DNA from: Methylotenera sp.
Lineage (GTDB): Bacteria; Pseudomonadota; Gammaproteobacteria; Burkholderiales; Methylophilaceae
Direction of reading: 5' to 3'
NCBI GenBank assembly: GCA_030652995.1
Contig: JAUSAG010000048.1
Coordinates: 1 to 41,780 of the forward strand
Length of the DNA stretch: 41,780 bases
The position numbers and the translations under genes were made by a program. Each line of letters opens with the position of its first letter. Within the stretch, counting starts at the first letter, position 1. The notes beneath the pieces were generated by a model. It was not told the origin of the DNA, did not search any database, and saw only the letters and a program-made list of their open reading frames with translations. Below, in pieces: positions 8,347 to 15,718 of this stretch.

Positions 8347-9596
8347 AGCATGAACTAATCTTATTACTGAAACAACGTAGCGTATTACTTTTGTTGTTGA
8401 TTAGCGTAGCGCTCACCAGTTTAAGTTTATTGAACGGTTGGCAAAATATCAGTCACATGCGAGCGCAAATCAGCCATGCGCAATTAGAGGAACAGCGCCA
8501 AAGGGAACGTCAATTGGTTGCATATGCAGACCAAGGCAAAATCGATGCTGGTGAAGTTGGCTATTACGTGTTTCATTATGTCTATCAACATCCATCAGAA
8601 TGGAGCTTTATTGCACTTGGTAATCGACTTGTCACGCCCTATGTGCAACGCATTCGATTACTAGGCTTACAAGGTCAACTTTACGATGGTGAATCTCATC
8701 ATCCTGAATATGTCATGCTTGGTAGCTTTGATTACGCTTTTTGGTTAGTTTTTTTCTCTCCCTTGCTATGTATCGCACTGATGCATGATCTCAAAGCAAG
8801 TGAATTTGAGGCACAACGGCTAAAACTCTTAGCTAGCCTAGTTAAAAATCCCTTTATTTTTTGGGCTAGGCGTATATTCATTCGTTGGGTCTTGATTTTT
8901 ATGACTTTAATCATTCCACTGGCAATATTTTCCATCTTAAAAAATCTGACATTACCTTCACTAATAGTTATCATCACCACCACTTGTTTATATACACTAT
9001 TTTGGACTATGGTATGCATAATGGTCAGTTTACGCGCCCGTGCGCTGAACGCCAGCCTAAATGCCATACTACTCGCAAGTGCTTGGCTTTTGGTCTGTGT
9101 AATACTTCCCAATCTATCCCAACTCTGGCTAAACGATCGCTATCCGGCGCAAGATGGTAGCCAAATTGCCTTACAACACCGCCAGCTGGTACATGGCGCA
9201 TGGGATCTAGAAAAAACAGATACACTGAATCCGTTTTATGAAATTTATCCTCAATGGCAGCATACTCCACCGGTCACGGGGCGCTTCCACTGGAAATGGT
9301 ATTATGCCTTTCAACACATGGCAGATGTTCGTCTTACTTCAAACGTCATGGCACGCGAACATGCTTTGCTACAACGCCATCAAGCAACAATAAGTCTGGG
9401 GTTAATTCTACCAAGCATTTGGGTGCAACGCAGTCTTGAGGATATAGCGCAAAGCAATATCATACACTTACTGAATCATCGCCAGCAGATTACAGAATTT
9501 CATAACCGTCTGCGGCACTTCCTGTATCCGTATTTGTTTGAAGAAAAAGCCTTAACATCTCAGGAGTTTGGTCATATGCCAGCTTTTGAACATTAA
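8343..9596 (+). CDS. ABC-2 type permease with large extracytoplasmic domain (DUF3526-like), second of a pair
   Basis: About 417 residues, built like its upstream partner: a first helix (VLLLLLISVALTSLSLL), a long extracytoplasmic segment, four to five central helices (about residues 130-270), a second soluble domain with LLQRHQATISLG and a C-terminal tail without a clear last helix. In-frame ATGs exist at 8295, 8331 and 8343. I chose 8343 because it forms an ATGA overlap with the preceding stop, the same junction as before the previous gene, and it leaves a normal N-terminus beginning MKHELILLLKQ. The two permeases probably form a heterodimer driven by the ATPase at 6227. The gene ends 25 bases before the convergent peptidase gene and closes the operon. 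Confidence 0.78.
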   Translation: MKHELILLLKQRSVLLLLLISVALTSLSLLNGWQNISHMRAQISHAQLEEQRQRERQLVAYADQGKIDAGEVGYYVFHYVYQHPSEWSFIALGNRLVTPYVQRIRLLGLQGQLYDGESHHPEYVMLGSFDYAFWLVFFSPLLCIALMHDLKASEFEAQRLKLLASLVKNPFIFWARRIFIRWVLIFMTLIIPLAIFSILKNLTLPSLIVIITTTCLYTLFWTMVCIMVSLRARALNASLNAILLASAWLLVCVILPNLSQLWLNDRYPAQDGSQIALQHRQLVHGAWDLEKTDTLNPFYEIYPQWQHTPPVTGRFHWKWYYAFQHMADVRLTSNVMAREHALLQRHQATISLGLILPSIWVQRSLEDIAQSNIIHLLNHRQQITEFHNRLRHFLYPYLFEEKALTSQEFGHMPAFEH

Positions 9597-9621
9597 CACC
9601 AACAAGTTTCTTATTAGTAAG

Positions 9622-10644
9622 TTAGTCACTTAAACCAATATCGGTTGTCGTTTCACCCTTTCGAATAGGTGGCGTTTCTTTTTGCATTAAAACTGTACCG
9701 GCTGAAGGTGATCGAAGTGTTGCAATTAAATTTCCAAAATAATCACTTACCCAGCCAATCTTTTGGTCTTTCTCTACATGCTCGCCCACCTTAATTTGCG
9801 GGTGAAATATTCCGGTTTCGGTACTTTGAACAGAAACTAATTTGCGATAAATTACCACATTTTCCATTGGATACTCAGAGCTCTCATGCATACCTAAATG
9901 GCTCATGGCATTCAAACAAGCTTGATATATCAAATTAACATCTAACTCCTCGCTTTGACCAAGATGTCCCACTTCCAATGTCAAGCCGGGCTTACCTCTA
10001 GTTTGGGCAGTATTAGGATAAGAAATAGCATTCTCAGGATCACGCGGCCGCTCATCATATAAAACGATATGTGGTATGCCTAGCGATTTTGCTAAGGCCA
10101 AAGTTTTTTTATCTAGTGATGCATTATTCATAACCGGAGAATATACATGTGGCAACAAAGTCTGATTCCAGCTACCAGAGTGAATATCAATAAGGTAATC
10201 TGTTTTGGCAATAATTTGATGCGTCATAAAAAATGCAATTTGCTCTGTTAACGTTCCATCTTTACGTCCTGGAAAGACTCTGTTAAGATTTTTCTCGTCT
10301 ACAGGACTTAGTGCTACCCTTCGTGCATGAAAACCCTCAAGATTGGCAAGATGCACTACAATTAAAGTCCCCCGCAATCTTTCTGGCTTTATTTCTTGCC
10401 TAAGTTTATGCAATGCAAAGATGGCTGGAAACTCATCTCCATGAATCCCAGCGGTTAACGTCAGAACTGGGCCAGGATATTGGCCATGAATCACTGTAAT
10501 GGGCATTGACGTACTTGCAACATCTTGCACCCATGAATGTTTACTTCCTGCTTTAATCTGATTGCCGATGAATGAGAACAGCACATCCGCATGGGTTGTT
10601 TGGATGAAACTTAGAAATAAAACAAGCAAAATATAATGCATCAT
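9622..10644 (-). CDS. Secreted succinylglutamate desuccinylase/aspartoacylase-family zinc hydrolase (M14-like)
   Basis: A 340-residue protein with an N-terminal signal peptide (hydrophobic core about 4-14, cut after HA at residue 19). The fold is recognisable from the zinc ligands H68 and E71 in GIHGDE and H155 in DIHSG, plus the general-base glutamate in LTLEVGH (about residue 226). The C-terminal 80 residues resemble the beta-barrel, biotinyl-like extension common in AstE/AspA-type proteins (VGEHVEKDQKIGWV). The protein probably hydrolyses an amide or peptide bond in the periplasm. It diverges from the second GTPase gene, and a palindrome identical in type to the ZIP-operon sites lies about 20 bases before its ATG, so zinc-dependent repression is likely. 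A zinc enzyme made under zinc shortage suggests work on a metal-binding ligand, which is inference. Confidence 0.85.
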   Translation of the reverse strand: MMHYILLVLFLSFIQTTHADVLFSFIGNQIKAGSKHSWVQDVASTSMPITVIHGQYPGPVLTLTAGIHGDEFPAIFALHKLRQEIKPERLRGTLIVVHLANLEGFHARRVALSPVDEKNLNRVFPGRKDGTLTEQIAFFMTHQIIAKTDYLIDIHSGSWNQTLLPHVYSPVMNNASLDKKTLALAKSLGIPHIVLYDERPRDPENAISYPNTAQTRGKPGLTLEVGHLGQSEELDVNLIYQACLNAMSHLGMHESSEYPMENVVIYRKLVSVQSTETGIFHPQIKVGEHVEKDQKIGWVSDYFGNLIATLRSPSAGTVLMQKETPPIRKGETTTDIGLSD

Positions 10645-10662
10645 TAATAATCGACTATGATA

Positions 10663-10683
10663 ATATGCAACATTGTTGCGTAA
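10663..10683. promoter_or_regulatory. Putative Zur box 3 before the secreted hydrolase
   Basis: TGCAACATTGTTGC forms a perfect GCAAC-ATT-GTTGC palindrome centred near 10673 (position good to about one base). It differs from box 2 by a single central base and from box 1 by two. It sits roughly 20-25 bases upstream of the hydrolase ATG, overlapping the likely core promoter on the minus strand, and about 235 bases upstream of the divergent GTPase gene. Regulation of the hydrolase is therefore more likely than of the GTPase. Confidence 0.65.
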
Positions 10684-10909
10684 ATTGAATTAAGAGTAAA
10701 TTGTTTTCATCTTTATTTACAAAAATCGAGGTTAAAACCAGTTTATGTTGAAACAATTCTTCAGTGCAGTGATTTAATCAGGTTAAATTATGTGCGAGTG
10801 AATTACCTCAATAGTAGCCTTTTTCAATTCAGCAAATAATTCAAAATAAATCAACTCCGTTACGGACTGATTAACTTAAATTAGACTTCTTTGATACCAA
10901 GAACAATCC

Positions 10910-11926
10910 ATGGACAATCGCATCCCAGTTACTTTGCTTACCGGCTTTTTAGGTAGCGGCAAAACTACATTGCTCAATAAATTACTTAGCCACTCTAAAA
11001 TGCAAGATTCGGCAGTTATTATCAACGAGCTTGGTGAAGCTGGACTTGACCACATTCTTGCCACACAAGTTGAAAGTGAACACATCGCAGACAATACAGT
11101 ACTTTTGAACTCTGGTTGCATTTGTTGCAGTTTGAAAAATGAACTGGCAGACACGATGCGAGATTTGTTTTTTAAGCGGGCACTGCAAGCTATTCCCGAG
11201 TTTAATCGCTTAGTGATTGAAACCACTGGCATGGCTGACCCCGGCCCGATACTGGCTAATTTGATGAACGAGCCTGTGATTGAATCTACCTACAGACTTG
11301 ACGCGGTGGTGGTCACAATTGATAGCGTTTATGGCTTGGCGCAAATTGCAAACAATCCAGAAGCCTTAAAACAAGCGGCTGTAGCGGATATACTACTACT
11401 GACTAAAACTGATTTAGCTAGCGCAGAACAAGTCGAAGAGTTAGAACAAAAACTTACCAGTATCAACCCTGGCGCTACACAGCATAAAATTATGAATGGT
11501 GAATTAGACCCTGCTTTTATCATTGATGTTGGGCTATTTGGCCTTACCACCAAACAGGCTGAACCACAACGCTGGCTGCGCGCCCCAAGCCAAGCAAAAT
11601 TACCTAAAGGCACTTTACCGCAGAAAGTACATGACGATGAAATCGTAAGCTTCACTGTCACCATGCCAAACCCTTTGTATTGGCGCGATCTCAAACCCGT
11701 GATTCTAAAGTTATGCCAAACGCACGGTGAAAAACTATTACGCTTAAAAGGCATTATTCACGCTGAAGATCAACCGTCACCACTCGCCATTCATGCGGTA
11801 CATTTCACGCCTTATCCACCTACGCTACTAGAAGGCTGGGAAGAGGCCGAACCTAGCTCGCGTATTGTGATTATTGGTAAAGGACTGGATGAACTGGAAA
11901 TTAGAAAAATTTTAATGCAGGTTTAA
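10910..11926 (+). CDS. COG0523 (CobW/YjiA-type) metal-chaperone GTPase, intact paralogue
   Basis: A 338-residue G3E-family GTPase. Walker A is GFLGSGKTT (residues 12-20), the switch I/II segments include INELGEAGLD and ETTGMADP, the zinc-binding motif is GCICC (C70, C72, C73) and the guanine-specificity motif is TKTD. The C-terminal CobW domain spans about 225-335 with the usual short IHAVH/IIGKGLD core. Members load zinc or other metals into client proteins at the expense of GTP. This copy is shorter and more YjiA/CobW-like than the broken ZigA-like copy at 2941-4208, so they are distinct subtypes, not a recent duplication. CAGGTTTAAAACCTG (11918-11932) spans its stop codon as a 15-base palindrome and may help end the transcript. 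Confidence 0.92.
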   Translation: MDNRIPVTLLTGFLGSGKTTLLNKLLSHSKMQDSAVIINELGEAGLDHILATQVESEHIADNTVLLNSGCICCSLKNELADTMRDLFFKRALQAIPEFNRLVIETTGMADPGPILANLMNEPVIESTYRLDAVVVTIDSVYGLAQIANNPEALKQAAVADILLLTKTDLASAEQVEELEQKLTSINPGATQHKIMNGELDPAFIIDVGLFGLTTKQAEPQRWLRAPSQAKLPKGTLPQKVHDDEIVSFTVTMPNPLYWRDLKPVILKLCQTHGEKLLRLKGIIHAEDQPSPLAIHAVHFTPYPPTLLEGWEEAEPSSRIVIIGKGLDELEIRKILMQV

Positions 11927-11980
11927 AACCTGTACTAGTAAGACTTACGTCATCAAATTAATCACTAAAAATATAATGTA

Positions 11981-12799
11981 TTACTGCTCACATTGTCCAT
12001 TATTCTCTTGGCGTTCTAAGCGCTCATTCTGCGTAGGCTTACGCTGAGTAGGTCGTACAATTAAAACAGATTTTAACGGCGCTTTTTTCCAATTTGGTTT
12101 TAATGGCGTCATGCCTACCACACGTTTTTTTGCAACAATAAAATAGACACCGCCCATCACAGTTAACCAACGGGCCGCGATCCTATTCATAAAACCAAAA
12201 CGGTTACGCCAGGTTTCTTGCTCAAAAGGTGGTTCATGGCAACACATCTCAACCGACACCACCTCAAATCCAAGCAGTGCTAACCAGTCTTTTAAGCGGT
12301 TAAGCCCAATAAACTTACCGTTCCATGGAAATGTGTTAACGACTGTGTTTTTATTTGAGACTAGTTTTTTAAAAGCCAGCACTAAACCCCAAAAACCAAA
12401 TGGATTAAATCCAGTGATCAATAAATGTCCCTCTGGCATCATCACCCGCTCTGCCTCACGTAAAGTTTGATGCGGACGCTCACTAAATTCAAGCCGATGT
12501 GGTAACAGTAAAACATCTAAGCTCATGTCAGCAAAGGGTAAAAAATCATCCTGACAACATAAATCATGTGTGTTTGTTGCACAGGCATACTCTGCCGAGT
12601 GATACCGATGTGCAATCCGTGAGTTACGTAGCAAATCCATCTGCAAGCAACCCATTTGCAATGCATTAAAGCCAAACAAATCAACGACAGCTTGGTCATA
12701 CAATGCCTGCTCTTGCCGTTGCAAATACTGCCCCAACGCAGAATCCAGCCACTGGCGCTGAGCATTTCGTATGTCTTGTAGATTTATTTGCGAACTCAT
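11981..12799 (-). CDS. YafS-like class I SAM-dependent methyltransferase
   Basis: About 272 residues from the ATG at 12797-12799; a TTG at 12815-12817 would add six residues but I prefer the ATG. The methyltransferase_11-type core is visible: acidic DFLPFADMSLDVLLLPHRLEF (motif II/III area), LREAERVMMPEGHLLITGFNPFG (post-motif) and a C-terminal extension with FIGLNRLKDWLALLGFEV. The nucleotide-binding glycine loop is replaced by a poorly conserved segment, as in the YafS group. Position next to a divergent gloB matches the E. coli yafS-gloB arrangement. The substrate is not known. The C-terminal 30 residues are basic (KPNWKKAPLKS, RPTQRKPTQ). Confidence 0.8.
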   Translation of the reverse strand: MSSQINLQDIRNAQRQWLDSALGQYLQRQEQALYDQAVVDLFGFNALQMGCLQMDLLRNSRIAHRYHSAEYACATNTHDLCCQDDFLPFADMSLDVLLLPHRLEFSERPHQTLREAERVMMPEGHLLITGFNPFGFWGLVLAFKKLVSNKNTVVNTFPWNGKFIGLNRLKDWLALLGFEVVSVEMCCHEPPFEQETWRNRFGFMNRIAARWLTVMGGVYFIVAKKRVVGMTPLKPNWKKAPLKSVLIVRPTQRKPTQNERLERQENNGQCEQ

Positions 12800-12872
12800 T
12801 GTGTAATTACCATTCAAACAAACTTATTAGTTTTAATTGACATTTAAAGCGCTTAACCAAATGATAGTCGAT

Positions 12873-13649
12873 ATGCAAGCTCAATTACAAATTATCAGCA
12901 TTCCCGCGTTTAAAGACAATTACATCTGGCTGATTCACAATGGTCACCAAGCGATTGTAGTTGACCCTGGCGACGCGCTACCTGTGCTTAATACCTTAAA
13001 CCAGTGTCAATTAACTTTACATACCATTTTAATTACCCATCATCATCAAGACCATATTGGCGGCGTAACTGCACTGGTAGAAAAATATCCTGATGTAAAA
13101 ATATTTGCACCAAAAAATGAGCAATATGAGTTTAAACATACACAAGTCTGCGAACCTGATGTCATTAAATTAGCGACGTTTAATATTGAATTTACGCTCA
13201 TCGACCTACCAGGACACACACTTGGGCACGTTGCTTATTATGTAGCACATCATGATAACCCCTGGTTGTTCTGTGGTGACACCCTATTTGGTGCAGGTTG
13301 TGGGCGTCTATTTGAAGGTTCACCGGCCCAAATGCTAAATTCTTTGCAAAAGCTAGCAGCCTTACCTACCAAAACCAAAGTATTCTGCACGCATGAATAT
13401 ACATTACACAATATTGGCTTCGCATTAACGCTTGAACCTAATAATTCAGCACTACGCCAACGACAACATGACACCCTTAAATTAAGAAATGCTCACCTTC
13501 CGAGCTTACCCTCTACTATTGCCTTAGAGTTAACCACCAATCCTTTTTTACGTTGTAATTCGACAGAAATCCAATCGTCACTTCAACAAAAAAATGCCAG
13601 CTTACTGCAAGTTTTTAGCTTGATTAGAGAAATGAGAAATCATTATTAA
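12873..13649 (+). CDS. gloB: Hydroxyacylglutathione hydrolase (glyoxalase II)
   Basis: About 258 residues from ATG 12873, which puts the conserved IPAFKDNYIW near the N-terminus as in other GloB proteins; ATG 12861 or TTG 12837 would add only unconserved residues. The metallo-beta-lactamase fold shows the binuclear metal motif THHHQDHIGG, then LPGHTLGHVAYY, FCGDTLFGAGCGRLFEG and FCTHEYT, with a C-terminal GloB domain (LRQRQHDTLKLRN, the glutathione-contact region). It hydrolyses S-D-lactoylglutathione to D-lactate and glutathione in methylglyoxal detoxification. It is divergent from the yafS-like gene and followed ten bases later by the mltD-like gene. Confidence 0.95.
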   Translation: MQAQLQIISIPAFKDNYIWLIHNGHQAIVVDPGDALPVLNTLNQCQLTLHTILITHHHQDHIGGVTALVEKYPDVKIFAPKNEQYEFKHTQVCEPDVIKLATFNIEFTLIDLPGHTLGHVAYYVAHHDNPWLFCGDTLFGAGCGRLFEGSPAQMLNSLQKLAALPTKTKVFCTHEYTLHNIGFALTLEPNNSALRQRQHDTLKLRNAHLPSLPSTIALELTTNPFLRCNSTEIQSSLQQKNASLLQVFSLIREMRNHY

Positions 13650-13659
13650 TCAATAAGAT

Positions 13660-15705
13660 ATGAACTATACATCAAGTAAATTAGACTTTTATTTACTTGA
13701 CTTTGCGACGCTTTTTTCGTTACTATGTCGCTACATTATGATTAAGAGCGTTTTTATGGGTTTTCAATTATTTCTGCGCATTCATCATTCTTGCAAAAAT
13801 ATCAGGTGCTTTATCACAATTAAATTGTCTAGCGTTAATCTACGAAATTATTTAATGATGTTATTGACAGGCCTGTGCTTACACAGCCCGCTTTTGCACG
13901 CCGAGTCCCACACGGAATTTAACGTATTAGGCGATGAAATCATTATCTTTGCAGATGATACTTTTAAACCTGCGCTTAAAAATTTAGGCGCGAGTGGAAA
14001 TTTAGGGGTAAATGAAAGCCGCTCAAAAGAGCTTGCTATCAAGAGCGCGCCTACTGAAAACCGCCGTAATGATAGCCCTAACTACAAAACCCCACGCGGT
14101 GGGCGTTTAGGCGATGCGCTCGATACTAGCCTGAGTGAAGCAAATATTAATGTCGAAGCTAATGCCAATAGCACCAACAATGACGCGACTGACGTCATTA
14201 CGATCAGTAGTGACGACTTATGGCAACGCATCAAAAATGGCTATGCCATGCCCGAGTCAACCTCTATCCTCACCACTAATCATGAAAAATGGTATAGCTC
14301 ACGCCCAGACTATATTAAACGCATGGTGGAGCGTAGCCAAAGATACTTATTTCATATTGTGGAAGAAGTTGAAAAACGCGGCATGCCAACTGAAATTGCA
14401 CTGTTACCAATGATTGAAAGTGCCTATAACCCACAGGCCAATTCAACGAGTAATGCTTCCGGTATTTGGCAATTTATACCTTCTACTGGCAAGCATTTTG
14501 GTTTAAAGCAAAATTGGTGGGTGGATAACCGACGCAACATTACCTTTGCTACGGAAGCCGCACTGACTTATTTACAAAAACTTCATGCCATGTTTGGCGC
14601 TTGGGATTTAGCATTAGCTGCTTACAACGCTGGCGAAGGCACCGTTGGCCGTGCTATTGAAAAAAACAGAAAACTCGGGCTTCCGACAAATTATGAAAGC
14701 TTGAATTTACCGCTGGAAACTAAAAACTATGTTCCAAAGTTACAAGCGGTTAAGAACATCATGACTAACCCTGAAAATTTTGGTCTTGACATCCAAACAA
14801 TTGCCAACACACCATATTTTGCCAAAGTAAACGCACCGGCACAAATAGACTCACGTTTAGCAGCAAGACTTGCTGAAATTAGCGATGACGAATTTCTTGC
14901 ACTTAACCCTAGCTACAAACGTCCAGTTGTCACCAGTAGCAGCGAAAATCATGATTTGCTACTCCCTATTTTTTCTGCACAAACGTTTAGAACCAACCTC
15001 GCTAACTATGACAAACCACTGGTAAGCTGGCAAACTTACCATGCAAAACGTGGTGAGCGAATGGAAACAATCGCAAGTAGATTTGGTATTAACGTGACAA
15101 AACTACGCAACATTAACAATTTACCAACACAGAATAAAATTAAATCATCCGCTACAATTTTAGTCCCTAATGGAAAACAAACTGATTTTAATAGCAAAGA
15201 AGTTGCAACAGACCTAAATACTGACAAATCAACAACGGTTACTCAAGAACATGTCTTAACGTCGCAGCAAAATGCAGCAAATATAGACATGGTAAGTCTG
15301 CAGAATATCGTTGCCGATAGCAGTGTAGCAGGTCAAAATGAACTAGTGGAGAGCAATAACGTCACACACAAAGTTAAAAAAGGTGAGGTGATGCAGAGCA
15401 TCGCAAAACGCTACGGGGTAAGTGTTAAGCAGATTATGGTCGCAAACTCACTTAAAAGTAATCAGCTAAAAGCTGGCCAACTATTAAATATAAACACTAA
15501 GGCAAACAGCAAAACTACTAAATCTGCATCCTTTAAAAAGTCAACTAAAAAACAAATCTACATCGTGAAACGTGGCGACACTTTACATAGTATTGCGGAA
15601 AAATTCGACGTTGCCATTACAGACATTAAACGCTGGAACAAAAAGGTCAGTCATCATATTCAACCTGGCAATAAACTCACCATCATCCCGACTGATACCT
15701 TGTAA
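13660..15705 (+). CDS. mltD: Membrane-bound lytic murein transglycosylase D with three LysM domains
   Basis: The ORF spans 681 codons but the true start is unclear. ATGs at 13660, 13738 and 13756 give an unusually long pre-signal region, whereas a TTG at 13825 gives a standard signal peptide (core MMLLTGLCLHSPLLHA) cut before ESHTE. The lytic transglycosylase (SLT) domain covers about residues 220-380 of the long form, with the catalytic glutamate in PMIESAYNP and the family motifs ASGIWQFIP and AAYNAGEG. Three LysM peptidoglycan-binding repeats follow (YHAKRGERMETIASRFG; HKVKKGEVMQSIAKRYG; YIVKRGDTLHSIAEKFD). The enzyme cleaves peptidoglycan strands to 1,6-anhydro-muropeptides at the envelope. 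The gloB-mltD neighbourhood is conserved in many proteobacteria. Confidence 0.93.
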   Translation: MNYTSSKLDFYLLDFATLFSLLCRYIMIKSVFMGFQLFLRIHHSCKNIRCFITIKLSSVNLRNYLMMLLTGLCLHSPLLHAESHTEFNVLGDEIIIFADDTFKPALKNLGASGNLGVNESRSKELAIKSAPTENRRNDSPNYKTPRGGRLGDALDTSLSEANINVEANANSTNNDATDVITISSDDLWQRIKNGYAMPESTSILTTNHEKWYSSRPDYIKRMVERSQRYLFHIVEEVEKRGMPTEIALLPMIESAYNPQANSTSNASGIWQFIPSTGKHFGLKQNWWVDNRRNITFATEAALTYLQKLHAMFGAWDLALAAYNAGEGTVGRAIEKNRKLGLPTNYESLNLPLETKNYVPKLQAVKNIMTNPENFGLDIQTIANTPYFAKVNAPAQIDSRLAARLAEISDDEFLALNPSYKRPVVTSSSENHDLLLPIFSAQTFRTNLANYDKPLVSWQTYHAKRGERMETIASRFGINVTKLRNINNLPTQNKIKSSATILVPNGKQTDFNSKEVATDLNTDKSTTVTQEHVLTSQQNAANIDMVSLQNIVADSSVAGQNELVESNNVTHKVKKGEVMQSIAKRYGVSVKQIMVANSLKSNQLKAGQLLNINTKANSKTTKSASFKKSTKKQIYIVKRGDTLHSIAEKFDVAITDIKRWNKKVSHHIQPGNKLTIIPTDTL

Positions 15706-15718
15706 TTAACTACACCCG

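Noticed and set aside
6227-9596. ABC genes as a ZnuBC-type zinc importer
   Set aside because: No periplasmic binding protein is present, the permeases have ABC-2/DUF3526 architecture, and the ATPase signature (YSKGMKQ) is of exporter type.
10645-10909. Possible riboswitch or small RNA in the 265-base divergent intergenic region
   Set aside because: Apart from the palindrome near 10673 I see no stable conserved structure or known riboswitch core; the length is normal for two divergent promoters.
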